Source of the DNA: CAMASH01 sp041746635
GTDB taxonomy: Bacteria; Verrucomicrobiota; Verrucomicrobiia; Chthoniobacterales; Terrimicrobiaceae
DNA: 64,000 nucleotides
Direction of reading: 5' to 3'
NCBI GenBank assembly: GCA_041746635.1
Contig: JBGTGQ010000034.1
Span: 65,329-129,328, forward strand
Part shown: positions 1 through 8,321 of the stretch, one piece after another
Layout of the letters: each line of letters opens with the position of its first letter
Position numbering within the stretch: position 1 is the stretch's first letter
Translations under genes and position numbers: made by a program
Notes under the pieces: model-generated
Told to the model about the DNA's origin: nothing
Seen by the model: the letters and a program-made list of their open reading frames with translations, nothing else
Database searches by the model: none

Positions 1-100
1 CGCGATCAACCAAACATCTGCTGTATTCGCGGCCAAGGCGGCCCATTCCCCCGGTCACCACCACAACTTTGTTTTCCAGAGAAAACAGCGGATCATTCAT
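1..100 (-). CDS. SDR-family oxidoreductase, N-terminal part (runs off left edge)
   Basis: Only the first 33 codons are in the window. They give a short leader (MNDPLFSLENK) followed by a beta strand and the glycine-rich turn VVVVTGGMGRLG, the NAD(P)-binding TGxxxGxG motif of short-chain dehydrogenases/reductases. The ATG at 98-100 overlaps the stop of the upstream sulfotransferase gene (TAATG), so the two are probably translationally coupled. It is the last gene seen of the nonulosonate segment (neuB, phosphatase, sulfotransferase), so a role in making or modifying a sugar is likely, but the substrate cannot be read from this fragment. Confidence 0.75.
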   Translation of the reverse strand, partial: MNDPLFSLENKVVVVTGGMGRLGREYSRCLVDR

Positions 101-1071
101 TAGTAATTTGCTTTCTTTTCATATCCGATGGCTATTTCGCGACAATGTTCGTAAATCCCGCGGCAGTGAGCCTCCATGAAGGCCGCGTCCTCCGGGGCAA
201 CATGGCTCGAGCGGTCGAGCGCATCGGCCAGAATGCCCGGATTGGGGGCCGCGAAAGATGTATCCGCCCGAATTGGCATTCCGTTAAAGGTCGGGGTCAG
301 AAGCTTTTCGGAAAACGCGATACCCAGATCGCAGCAAAGTGCCGTCATGATCTCGCGGGGGCGGGCAACCAAATCCTCAAAGATGACGACAAGGACATTC
401 CGGCCCGACTTTTGTAATTGGAGGGCGGCAAGCGTGGAGGCTTGCCAGAGAAAGGCCGCTTCAACGCGATCTCCATAGACCTTCGGATCATGCCGTTTGG
501 CCGATGCCAGCCAGGAAACAGGGTCTCTTACCATCGTAATCAAGGCACCATCTGGATAATCGGAAAAAAATCGCTCCGGTTCACCCGGCATCATGGAAAG
601 CCGGGCGGAAAATGCACACCAGCATTTTACCTCCGCAGGAAAACCATAGTCCGACCAAGCTTGGAAATAACTCCAGACGAACCGATCAAGCAAGTTTCGG
701 GGCAAAGGCACGGTGAGCCCCTCACACGCGTCGAGAAAAAGTTGACGATGCTCCCGCACATCCAGCTTGAAATCAAACCGATCGGGCGCCGTCACAGCTG
801 CCGGCGAGGCCTTGACATATCCTTTTTGAGCTAATTTCTCCACCAGCGGATCCTCCAGCTGATTGAAGGTCTCATCCGGCCCAACATAGGAAGGCAAGGC
901 CGCCCAAAAATGCTTGAGACGCGATCCGAATCTCAACTCAGAGTGTCGCACAAGCATTTGAGGATGGCCGTCAAAAAGCTGGGTTAAGAACGTGCCCCCG
1001 CTTCTTTGCACCTGGGAAATCAAGACAAGCGGAGGCGAAAAATCGCTTGGAAATGCCGTATAATTCTCCAT
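100..1071 (-). CDS. Sulfotransferase family protein
   Basis: A protein of 323 aa. Residues ~19-30 (SQVQRSGGTFL) match the 5'-phosphosulfate-binding loop of PAPS-dependent sulfotransferases. Residues ~173-185 (MVRDPVSWLASAKR) match the 3'-phosphate-binding R...S segment. It would transfer sulfate from PAPS to an acceptor, presumably a sugar of the surface polysaccharide encoded here. The frame is open further upstream to 1251, but that stretch lies inside the phosphatase gene. The ATG at 1071 comes 13 nt after the phosphatase stop, with GGA a few bases before it, so I chose that start. The family is confident; the acceptor is inferred from context only. Confidence 0.8.
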   Translation of the reverse strand: MENYTAFPSDFSPPLVLISQVQRSGGTFLTQLFDGHPQMLVRHSELRFGSRLKHFWAALPSYVGPDETFNQLEDPLVEKLAQKGYVKASPAAVTAPDRFDFKLDVREHRQLFLDACEGLTVPLPRNLLDRFVWSYFQAWSDYGFPAEVKCWCAFSARLSMMPGEPERFFSDYPDGALITMVRDPVSWLASAKRHDPKVYGDRVEAAFLWQASTLAALQLQKSGRNVLVVIFEDLVARPREIMTALCCDLGIAFSEKLLTPTFNGMPIRADTSFAAPNPGILADALDRSSHVAPEDAAFMEAHCRGIYEHCREIAIGYEKKANY

Positions 1072-1084
1072 CAGGAAATCCAGA

Positions 1085-1603
1085 TTATTGATGGCTTTGT
1101 AGGCGCCAAACGAGATCACAGAATTCGCGCACAGCCCCATGGCCACCGGGCCGCAAGGTCCGAAACCGCGCCAAGGAGACCACTTCCTCGACGGCGTCGG
1201 CGACCACCACCGGCAAACCCACGACCCGAAGACAGGCCGCATCGTTGACATCGTTGCCCAGAAAAGACGTTTCCTCCATTTTGAGGTGTTTTTCGGCCAG
1301 GAACGAACTCAAGGCCCCCGCCTTGTCTTCACAACCTTGCACGCAGGGTAACTTCAACTTGCGACAGCGCGCGCTCACCACCGGATTAACCTCCGTGGAA
1401 ATAACAACGGCAGAAATGCCGATTGAGCGCAACCGTTCGAGGCCTATGCCATCCGCCCGGCTGCAGCGAACGGATTCCTCTCCAGTTTCGGAGACATAGA
1501 CCGCATTGTCGGTAAAAACCCCGTCGAAGTCGAAGGCGGCGCAGCGCAATCGACCCAGCAGCGCGAGATCGGCCTCCGCCAGGGACGAATACAACTCGCT
1601 CAC
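1085..1603 (-). CDS. KdsC-like HAD phosphatase (nonulosonate/KDO-type 8/9-phosphate phosphatase)
   Basis: A 172-aa HAD-superfamily protein of the KdsC subfamily, which has no cap domain. It has the nucleophile motif FDFDGVFTD (Asp25/Asp27), a motif II threonine in VISTEV, a lysine in CEDKAGAL and the acidic motif FLGNDVNDAAC. KdsC removes phosphate from KDO-8-phosphate. Relatives fused to or beside acylneuraminate cytidylyltransferases act on nonulosonate 9-phosphates. The gene overlaps the neuB stop by 4 nt (1600-1603), so the most likely substrate is the NeuB product. No cytidylyltransferase is visible in the window; it may lie beyond the left edge. Confidence 0.85.
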   Translation of the reverse strand: MSELYSSLAEADLALLGRLRCAAFDFDGVFTDNAVYVSETGEESVRCSRADGIGLERLRSIGISAVVISTEVNPVVSARCRKLKLPCVQGCEDKAGALSSFLAEKHLKMEETSFLGNDVNDAACLRVVGLPVVVADAVEEVVSLARFRTLRPGGHGAVREFCDLVWRLQSHQ

Positions 1604-2652
1604 GCCAGATTATCATCCGTGAAAAAATCGTCTTCCGCAAGGGCAGCCTTCAATTTTTTCCCGATAAGTGAATCGATCTCGTAAGGAGGCATACCTCCCG
1701 CAGGCACCTTAATCGCGACGTGCTCGCTGGTGATCACGGTTCCGGCGGGAAGATCCCGCGCGGCGAAGAGGCTCTTGCCCATCTTGGTGATGGCGGGGAT
1801 TTCCTGGGGCAAAACCTGCTTCTCCGGGCTGCCCAGCGCTTCGCGGGCACGCTCCAGATCGCGCACCATCTTGTGCATGCCGATCGGCTCAAGGGAAAGG
1901 GCATGATCCGTTCCCTTCCAAGTATGATTAAGGGTGAAATGCTTCTCGATCACGCGAGCTCCGAGAACATAAGCCGCCACGGTCAGGGAGATGCCGTTGA
2001 AGTGATCGGAAAGACCGATGACGACATCAGGAAAAGCCTCACGCAGGGTGGGAATGACGCGCAGGTGCATATCCCTCGCCTCCGTCGGATAAGTCGCCGT
2101 GCATTGCAGGAAGCAAAGCTGGGGATTGATCGGAGCGATCTCCTCGTAAACCCGTTTGACATCGTCGAGGGACCCGCCGCCGGAACTGATAATCATGGGC
2201 TTCTTGAACCCGGCAACATGCTTGAGGAGCGGGAGATTCTTCAGATCGGCCGAGGCAATTTTGTACAGCGGCAGGTCGAGGTCCGCGAGAAAGTCTGCGC
2301 TGGCATGATCGAAAGCCGTGGCGAAAAAGTGGATGTCCAGTTCCTTGGCCAGTTGTTGGAATTCGAGATAGTCCTTTTTGCCAAACTCCAGAAATTCGCG
2401 GTGTTCTCCATACGTCTTGCCGAAGCTGTTTTCGTTTTCGTAGGGTTTGTTATAAGCGGCTTTGGTGAAGAGCGTTTTGTTTTCGCGTTTCTGGAGCTTC
2501 ACGGCCTGCACACCGGCCATCTTCGCGGCCCGGATGAGGTCGAGAGTTTTCTCCACGTCGCCTTGTCCGTTGTTGCCCAGTTCGGCAATGACATAACAGT
2601 TGCTGTCGTCATCGATGCGGGTGCCTTGAATGGTGAGGTGTCGGTCTTTCAT
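1600..2652 (-). CDS. neuB: N-acetylneuraminate/nonulosonate synthase (NeuB family)
   Basis: A 350-aa protein of normal NeuB length. The N-terminal TIM barrel (~1-275) has the family motifs YVIAELGNN, AVKLQKR, ATAFDHASADFL, YKIASADL, GLSDHFNG and VIEKHFTL. A C-terminal SAF/antifreeze-like domain (~283-350, ending GKKLKAALAEDDFF) closes the protein. It condenses a 6-carbon amino sugar (or its phosphate) with phosphoenolpyruvate to make a 9-carbon acid of the sialic, legionaminic or KDN type. The sequence does not say which. It is coupled to the downstream phosphatase by a 4-nt overlap. The ~140-bp gap upstream, unusual in this locus, may hold its own promoter. Confidence 0.92.
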   Translation of the reverse strand: MKDRHLTIQGTRIDDDSNCYVIAELGNNGQGDVEKTLDLIRAAKMAGVQAVKLQKRENKTLFTKAAYNKPYENENSFGKTYGEHREFLEFGKKDYLEFQQLAKELDIHFFATAFDHASADFLADLDLPLYKIASADLKNLPLLKHVAGFKKPMIISSGGGSLDDVKRVYEEIAPINPQLCFLQCTATYPTEARDMHLRVIPTLREAFPDVVIGLSDHFNGISLTVAAYVLGARVIEKHFTLNHTWKGTDHALSLEPIGMHKMVRDLERAREALGSPEKQVLPQEIPAITKMGKSLFAARDLPAGTVITSEHVAIKVPAGGMPPYEIDSLIGKKLKAALAEDDFFTDDNLA

Positions 2653-2674
2653 GTATGATGTATGGGTTTTTGAT

Positions 2675-2710
2675 TTTAGAAATTGAGTTTTTTTGCTAAA
2701 ACAACGGTTG
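2675..2710 (-). promoter_or_regulatory. Candidate promoter upstream of neuB
   Basis: The gap between the family-2 glycosyltransferase (stop at 2795) and neuB is AT-rich. On the minus strand it reads TTGTTT, 17 bases, then TTCTAA/TCTAAA, a weak sigma-70-like pair about 30-50 bases before the neuB ATG. The match is imperfect and is proposed mainly because the gap breaks an otherwise tight operon. Confidence 0.25.
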
Positions 2711-2794
2711 CAGTGTTTGGGGGTCGGAGCGTTTGAGCGAAGAATGGCGAGGGATGGTTTGTTTCTGACGGAAAATTGCAGGCTAGACGGAATT

Positions 2795-4156
2795 TCAAGC
2801 CCGGTCAGCCAGATTTATTTTCAACTCACGAGCACGCCGCGTGATTTTGGGAATCAATTTGCGGCGGAGCGCTCCCTCGTCCGATATATACTGCGCCAGT
2901 TTGAATAGACGCTTCGGCGTGACGGAGATCGTCATCTCGCGCGATCTCCGCTGGGTGCGAGTGAGAATGTACCTGACCCACCATTTGGTCAGCGTTTTTC
3001 CAAGGAACAGGCGGGCAGACCAAAGGGAAGCCTGTCGCAACTTGAGATCGAGGACTTCGATCTCCTCGATCTGTCGATCTCTGGCGGACTTTTCCGTGGG
3101 GATCGGTCCGAATCCAGCGCACACCCTTTCGAGGGTTTCGAGACGATATTGCAAAATCTGCCTCAACTGGCGCGCTTCGTTCAAAAACTCCATTTGCCCA
3201 CCTTCGGTTCCGCAACCAAAAGAGGAATCCGCCTGCGGCGCTTGAAATTCAAGCAACCTCTCGGAAATATGCTGACGCAAACAAACCCCCGCTTCGCGAT
3301 CACGTTCCTTCTTGTGAGTCTCAATGAACTCCGAAAAGACTTCGCAACCCCATTCGCGTTCTTCGGACGGCACTTCCTCGGTGAATTTGGCGTGAAAAGA
3401 TCGCAAGGGATGACGCTCCGGACTCAGATGACGCCGGAGAAAGCTTCCCTGCATCGCGCTCCAAACAGAATGGAGCAAAAGCTTTTCATATCTGGCTTCG
3501 TAAAGGCGCTTGTTTCGCGCGATGCGCTCCTTCCTTTCCTTGCCTCCAATCCAGGAATCACCCTCATGATGACGGAAATGATCAATGGCGATCTTCTTGG
3601 AAAAAACGACATCCAAGCCAGCCAGCAAGACCCGGGTGGTCAGATCATTGTCAATGAAGTAGTCGCGTAAGTTTTCGTCAAAGCCTCCCAATTCCCGAAA
3701 GACGCTGGTGCGTAATACGCCTTGATTACAATTGAGAACTCCGGTGGTTCCCACGGTGCCAATGAAGGGAAGATGCGCGGAGGGACCAGTCACATCCTTC
3801 ACCTTCAAGCTGACTAAACCTATGGAGGAATCCTGGTCGAGAACCTGGACAGCATGCCGCAAGGCACCCGGACGAATGACATTATCATCACTCAACCAGC
3901 ACAGATAGTCCGTTTTGGCTTGGTCCGCCGCGCGGTTCAAGGCCCACGCCTGACCATTGCGCTCTTTTTCCAAAACGACCTGAACGTCGGTTTGCGTCTG
4001 GAGATACTCCCTCGTTCCATCCGTTGATCCCGCATCGATTACCACAATCGATACAAAATCATAACCTTCGCCGCGCACTAAAGCAAGACAGCGTTCGAAA
4101 AGCGCCTTGCGATTGCAGGTGCCTATCACCACGGTGATACGAGGTCCGTTAGCCAT
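2795..4156 (-). CDS. Family 2 glycosyltransferase
   Basis: A 453-aa protein with an N-terminal GT-A domain: ITVVIGTCNR at the start, DAGSTDGTREYL, and the metal-binding-type SDDN (CWLSDDNVI). The acceptor region has GGFDENLRDYFIDNDLTT. The last ~200 residues are charged and helical, of unknown role. It should add one sugar to the lipid-linked polysaccharide at the inner membrane. The start at 4156 was chosen because it places the GT-A fold at residue 5 and overlaps the wzt stop by only 8 nt; earlier in-frame ATGs lie deeper in wzt. It is a clear paralogue of the gene at 10598-11872. Confidence 0.88.
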   Translation of the reverse strand: MANGPRITVVIGTCNRKALFERCLALVRGEGYDFVSIVVIDAGSTDGTREYLQTQTDVQVVLEKERNGQAWALNRAADQAKTDYLCWLSDDNVIRPGALRHAVQVLDQDSSIGLVSLKVKDVTGPSAHLPFIGTVGTTGVLNCNQGVLRTSVFRELGGFDENLRDYFIDNDLTTRVLLAGLDVVFSKKIAIDHFRHHEGDSWIGGKERKERIARNKRLYEARYEKLLLHSVWSAMQGSFLRRHLSPERHPLRSFHAKFTEEVPSEEREWGCEVFSEFIETHKKERDREAGVCLRQHISERLLEFQAPQADSSFGCGTEGGQMEFLNEARQLRQILQYRLETLERVCAGFGPIPTEKSARDRQIEEIEVLDLKLRQASLWSARLFLGKTLTKWWVRYILTRTQRRSREMTISVTPKRLFKLAQYISDEGALRRKLIPKITRRARELKINLADRA

Positions 4157-6446
4157 GTTCTGCGGGAAGACTTGCGCGATCATTGGACAGACCGTCTGGC
4201 GGAAAGACCGAGCTTTTCCACTCCTCAATGTGGCAGGTAAAATCTGTGATGCATGGCGTGAAGGCGGCCGGGGTCAGGAAACCGGTTCCATAATAATCCC
4301 CTTCCTCAACCAGCAAGAATTCCGGCGGTTTCAGGGTGTCCATTAACTCCCCGTTTATCATGAGTGAGAGAGAAAATGAATAGCTCCCCGCCACTAGGGG
4401 AAGCTTGGGGAGCATAAAGCAAACTGCTGCCTGATCCGGGAACGGTTCCAGGCTCCCCCCAACCATCCTGCTATCCAATCCCAAGACACGAACGCCCTCT
4501 TTGTTAAGAATCAGGAGCTTGATTTTGGCTTTAGAGATTTCCGCAGCCAACGGGAAAGTTTTCACGCATTTGACGACCAGGCGGCAGGTCTCTCCGGTGC
4601 GAAAGCTGCTGGTCGCACGGTTATGGATATCGCGGGTTTCCAGACTCTGGATCTTGTAGGCGGGAATCTCCTCACCCTCCAAGTAGCCTCGCATCGGAGG
4701 ATGCAAGCCTTTCCGCCCCTCAAGGTAACAGATGAATTCCACACAGACAGGAGCAAAAAAGGGCAGGGCGGCACGACAAAATCCATAAAAATCACCATCC
4801 TCGACAGTAAGCGGGACGTCGGGAACATATTCATCAATCAGTTCCGCATTCATGAAGAGGGAAATCACAAAGGAATATGTGCCCGCCGCCAAGGGGAGCT
4901 TCGGTAACTCAAAATAAATCGTGTCCGCATCAGGAAACGGAACGAACAGAGGCTTCACTAGGCTGCTATCCATTCCAATCACGCGGATGCCTTTGTCATT
5001 CACAATTGACAGGCGCAGGGTAACCTTCCGAATTTCTTCATTCAGCGGGAAGTTTTTTGCATATTTCACGGCGATGCAACACGGCTCAGCCGTGCGAAAG
5101 CTGCTCGTCGCACGGTTATGGATATCGCGGGTTTCCAGACTCAGAATCTTGTAGGCGGGATTTCGCTCACCCTCCAAATAGCAAGTGAAATCCACGCAAA
5201 GAGGAGTAAAGGAAGGGGAGGCCGCGCGACCGGTGCCGTAGAAGTCTCCGTCCTCCACCAAAAAAAAGGCGTCCGGAATAACTTTGTCTATCAACTCACC
5301 ATTCACCGAGAGGGCAAGCGAGAAAGAATACGTGCCCTCCATGAGGGGAAGCTTCGGAATGACGAAACATACCGCACCTGTGTCGGGAAAAGGAATAAGC
5401 TTGGGTTTTACCAAACTGCTATCTAATCCTATAAGGCGATTGCCTTGTTCATTAAGAATCGACAGCCGCAATGTGACTTTGTCGATGGCTTGCTCTAGGT
5501 GGAAGTTATTGGAGTACTTCACGGCGATGCGGCAGGGTTCCCCCGTGCGAAACCTGCCGGCGGGTCGTCCCTGGCCGTCGCGGGTTTCAACCGCGAGAAT
5601 TTTATAAGCGGAGTTTTTCGATTCACCCGCCAAGTGAAGGGCTGCGGAGTGCGAGGGAGAATGAACTGCCAGCTTGATAATCTGCGCTTTACGATATTCC
5701 TCGCAGACCACATCCGTGTCACCGTCCATGCGTACGGTTCCCTTTTCCAACCAGATGACCCGGCTGCACAAGCGTGAAACATGGCCAATACTGTGGCTGA
5801 CAAAGAGCCCGGTTTGCCCTCCCGAAGCCAGCACCTCAATGCGGTGCAGGCATTTTTCCCGGAAGCCTAGATCACCGACAGCCAGGACTTCATCGAGAAT
5901 CATAATTTCGGGCTCGATAATAGCCGCGACGGAGAAAGCCAGGCGCACCCTCATACCGCTGGAATAGCGCTTTACCGGGGTGTCAATAAATTGATGCAGC
6001 TCCGCAAAGTCCAGAATCTCATCAAACTTGCTCTCAATTTCCCCCCGGCTCATACCCAGAACCGCGCCATTGAGAAAAACGTTGTCGCGGCCGGTTAGTT
6101 CAGGGTGAAATCCTGATCCTACTTCCAGGAGAGTGCCCACCCGGCCATTGATGGTCATTTCCCCTGTTGTGGGGGTCGTGACACGGGCGAGAAGCTTCAG
6201 CAGGGTGGACTTGCCAGCTCCATTTGTGCCGATGAGTCCGACGGTTTCCCCCTTTTTGATGTCGAAGGAGATGTCTTTGAGTGCCCAGAATTCCGGCGTG
6301 GCGGCGGGCGGAGCCGCAGCGGCTGGTTTACCGCGACGGAAAACACGGTCCCGCCAGCCTCGTAGGTCATCCAGCATCATGCGCTGATTCACCGTTCCCA
6401 AACGGTATCGTTTGGAAATATTACGGAGGGAGATGGCGATTGGCAT
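4149..6446 (-). CDS. wzt: Polysaccharide ABC exporter ATPase (Wzt-like) with three tandem C-terminal domains
   Basis: A 765-aa protein, much longer than the usual 250-450 aa. Residues ~1-260 are an ABC ATPase: Walker A GTNGAGKST (~73-81), signature YSSGMRVRLAF, Walker B IMILDEVLAVGD and a switch His in FVSHSIGH. The rest is three copies of a ~150-aa unit beginning near residues 278, 427 and 592. Each opens with AYKI-x-x-ETRD and carries FRT-x-E/T-C, a conserved LRLSI-type strand, LPL..G.YSF and VEDGDFYG. The unit resembles the Wzt C-terminal beta-sandwich that recognises the polysaccharide end. An extra ~15-aa linker with a repeated YLEG separates units 2 and 3. It pairs with the permease 31 nt upstream. 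It powers export across the inner membrane. Confidence 0.92.
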   Translation of the reverse strand: MPIAISLRNISKRYRLGTVNQRMMLDDLRGWRDRVFRRGKPAAAAPPAATPEFWALKDISFDIKKGETVGLIGTNGAGKSTLLKLLARVTTPTTGEMTINGRVGTLLEVGSGFHPELTGRDNVFLNGAVLGMSRGEIESKFDEILDFAELHQFIDTPVKRYSSGMRVRLAFSVAAIIEPEIMILDEVLAVGDLGFREKCLHRIEVLASGGQTGLFVSHSIGHVSRLCSRVIWLEKGTVRMDGDTDVVCEEYRKAQIIKLAVHSPSHSAALHLAGESKNSAYKILAVETRDGQGRPAGRFRTGEPCRIAVKYSNNFHLEQAIDKVTLRLSILNEQGNRLIGLDSSLVKPKLIPFPDTGAVCFVIPKLPLMEGTYSFSLALSVNGELIDKVIPDAFFLVEDGDFYGTGRAASPSFTPLCVDFTCYLEGERNPAYKILSLETRDIHNRATSSFRTAEPCCIAVKYAKNFPLNEEIRKVTLRLSIVNDKGIRVIGMDSSLVKPLFVPFPDADTIYFELPKLPLAAGTYSFVISLFMNAELIDEYVPDVPLTVEDGDFYGFCRAALPFFAPVCVEFICYLEGRKGLHPPMRGYLEGEEIPAYKIQSLETRDIHNRATSSFRTGETCRLVVKCVKTFPLAAEISKAKIKLLILNKEGVRVLGLDSRMVGGSLEPFPDQAAVCFMLPKLPLVAGSYSFSLSLMINGELMDTLKPPEFLLVEEGDYYGTGFLTPAAFTPCITDFTCHIEEWKSSVFPPDGLSNDRASLPAEHG

Positions 6447-6477
6447 GGTTGAGGGTAATCCGACTTGCGTCAGGAAA

Positions 6478-7326
6478 TTAAATCGTGTCGGCGAAGTTCT
6501 CCTCCGCCCGTTTAAAGGCCCACAGGCCTACGACGAGAAGGATGAGAGTAATGGCCAGGCTAACGAACCATTGCCAGATTTCAACATCACCCTGTCCCAT
6601 TAGCGCGAAGCGGAAACTTTCCACAATGGGCACGACGGGATTGATATTCATCAACCACTGGTATTGTTCACCCACCATGGAGCGGGGAAAGAAAATACAA
6701 CTGCCATACATCCATAATTGAATGGCAGGAGACACCACCATTTGCAAATCACGGAAGCGCGTCGTGAGCGCCGCTATCAGACATCCTACCCCCATGCCCA
6801 GTAAAGCCGTTTGAAGAATTAGGGCCGGAATAATAATGACGCGATAACTCGGATGAAGGGGAGCTCCATTCCAATAAAAATAGGCATAAAACCCGAGAAA
6901 AATGATAAACTGCACCAGAGACAGCCAAAGATTTAGAATAGTCTGGGCGATGGGAATGGTCAGCCTAGGAAAGTAGATCTTGGTGATCAGAGAGGAGTTG
7001 GAAGTGAAAGTTAGCGAGGTCTTAGAAAGACAACTGGAAAAGAAATACCAAACGACAATTCCCGACATGTAAAAGAGAAAAGGCGGAATCTTATCGGTGG
7101 GCAGATTGGCAATGCCTTGGAAGACCAGGGTGAAAGCCACGGTCGTTATCAGGGGCTGGATGAAGTACCATAATGGACCCATGACCGTCTGCGAATTAAC
7201 GGCAATGAAGTCCCGGCGCACGGAAAGCGCGATCAGGTCACGATACTGCCAGATCTCGCGCAATCCGGCCATGATCGAGCCACGGTTGGTCGTATATTTC
7301 CAACTCACAGAGGATGGTTCAGACAT
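6478..7326 (-). CDS. wzm: Polysaccharide ABC exporter permease (Wzm-like, ABC-2 type)
   Basis: A 282-aa integral membrane protein of usual Wzm length. The cytoplasmic N-terminus has the typical amphipathic segment before membrane entry (LIALSVRRDFIAVNSQTV, then MGPLWYFIQPLITTVAFTLV). About six hydrophobic segments follow, including IVVWYFFSSCL, IIIPALILQTALLGMGVGCL and FVSLAITLILLVVGLWAF. It contains the family feature SSLITKIYFPR between segments 2 and 3. It forms the channel for lipid-linked glycan export together with the Wzt ATPase encoded just downstream. Confidence 0.93.
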   Translation of the reverse strand: MSEPSSVSWKYTTNRGSIMAGLREIWQYRDLIALSVRRDFIAVNSQTVMGPLWYFIQPLITTVAFTLVFQGIANLPTDKIPPFLFYMSGIVVWYFFSSCLSKTSLTFTSNSSLITKIYFPRLTIPIAQTILNLWLSLVQFIIFLGFYAYFYWNGAPLHPSYRVIIIPALILQTALLGMGVGCLIAALTTRFRDLQMVVSPAIQLWMYGSCIFFPRSMVGEQYQWLMNINPVVPIVESFRFALMGQGDVEIWQWFVSLAITLILLVVGLWAFKRAEENFADTI

Positions 7327-7341
7327 CTTTATCAGTCTTGG

Positions 7342-8316
7342 TTAATGCTTTGCCGAGTCAAGGGAGCGGATTTCAGAAAGGCCTCGCCCGCGAAGTTTAC
7401 GGACATAAAGCAGAAATATTCCGACCAGATTCCCGAGTTTGGCGGCGCTGCGAGAGACGGCGAGGGCGTAGTCACGCTCAGCGGGCTGCTTCCTGCCCCG
7501 TTCGCGGAGTAAGGCCGTGAGGAGATTCCGGGGCAGCCACAGAATTTCCTTCACGAACTCGCCGGGGGAAGGATAGGGCAGCCCAAGTTCAAAACGAATC
7601 ATGGTATTGGAAAAGGCCGATACATAATACCGGTAGAGAAAATAGGGGAAGCTAAGTTTTCTGGGATCGACATGATGGAAAACGGGGCATTCCAGTGAGT
7701 AATAGATCTTCTGCAAGTTCTCCGGAACGATGTGGCGGTACGTATCGAGCACTTTGCGCTCATCACCGATGACATACTTCTTGCCCTGCATGCCTCGGGC
7801 CGGATCAAAATAGCCCACCTGTCCAAGCACTGCCTTGCGAATGATGAAATTGGCCCCGGTCAACCGGGTCTGACGATAAAAACCCGACACTTCCACGAAT
7901 TTTTTGGTTTCATAGGTATCTCGAAACCAACCCGGTCGAGCCGTGGTGTAATAGGGATAGACGGGACCGCCCATGAGGTCGGGAGTGTGGGTGAGCAGGC
8001 ACAAAGCCACATTGCAAAGATAATCCTGCGGGATTTTGGCGTCATCATCCAGATAAACCAGATAGTCACCCTGCGCGTGATGGCATCCATGGTTGCGCGC
8101 CAGGGAGAGGTTGCGGTCCTTAATGCACTCGAACCGGAGGTTTTTGCTTTTGCCCTGGTATTTTTGCACGACCACCGGGGTTTCGTCGTCGGAATGATTG
8201 TCCACGACAAGGATTTCCCAGTCACAGGATGGCGGTGTTGCCGTGCTCAGACTTTCCAGGCAGATCTCCAGCAGGGCGGCTCGATTAAAAGTGCAAATGA
8301 TGACCGAAAACAACAT
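7342..8316 (-). CDS. Family 2 glycosyltransferase
   Basis: A 324-aa protein with a GT-A fold beginning at residue 2: FSVIICTFNR, EILVVDNHSDDET, the DXD-like YLVYLDDDAKIP (~90-105), then GPVYPYY and WFRDTYETK. The C-terminal third has basic, hydrophobic helices (RYYVSAFSN, WLPRNLLTALLRERGR) typical of membrane-associated transferases. The frame extends far upstream, but the ATG at 8316 lies 5 nt after the preceding gene's stop and starts the fold exactly. It is a tandem duplicate of the next gene upstream (8322-9284); the two share most of the motifs above. Confidence 0.9.
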   Translation of the reverse strand: MLFSVIICTFNRAALLEICLESLSTATPPSCDWEILVVDNHSDDETPVVVQKYQGKSKNLRFECIKDRNLSLARNHGCHHAQGDYLVYLDDDAKIPQDYLCNVALCLLTHTPDLMGGPVYPYYTTARPGWFRDTYETKKFVEVSGFYRQTRLTGANFIIRKAVLGQVGYFDPARGMQGKKYVIGDERKVLDTYRHIVPENLQKIYYSLECPVFHHVDPRKLSFPYFLYRYYVSAFSNTMIRFELGLPYPSPGEFVKEILWLPRNLLTALLRERGRKQPAERDYALAVSRSAAKLGNLVGIFLLYVRKLRGRGLSEIRSLDSAKH

Positions 8317-8321
8317 TGCCT

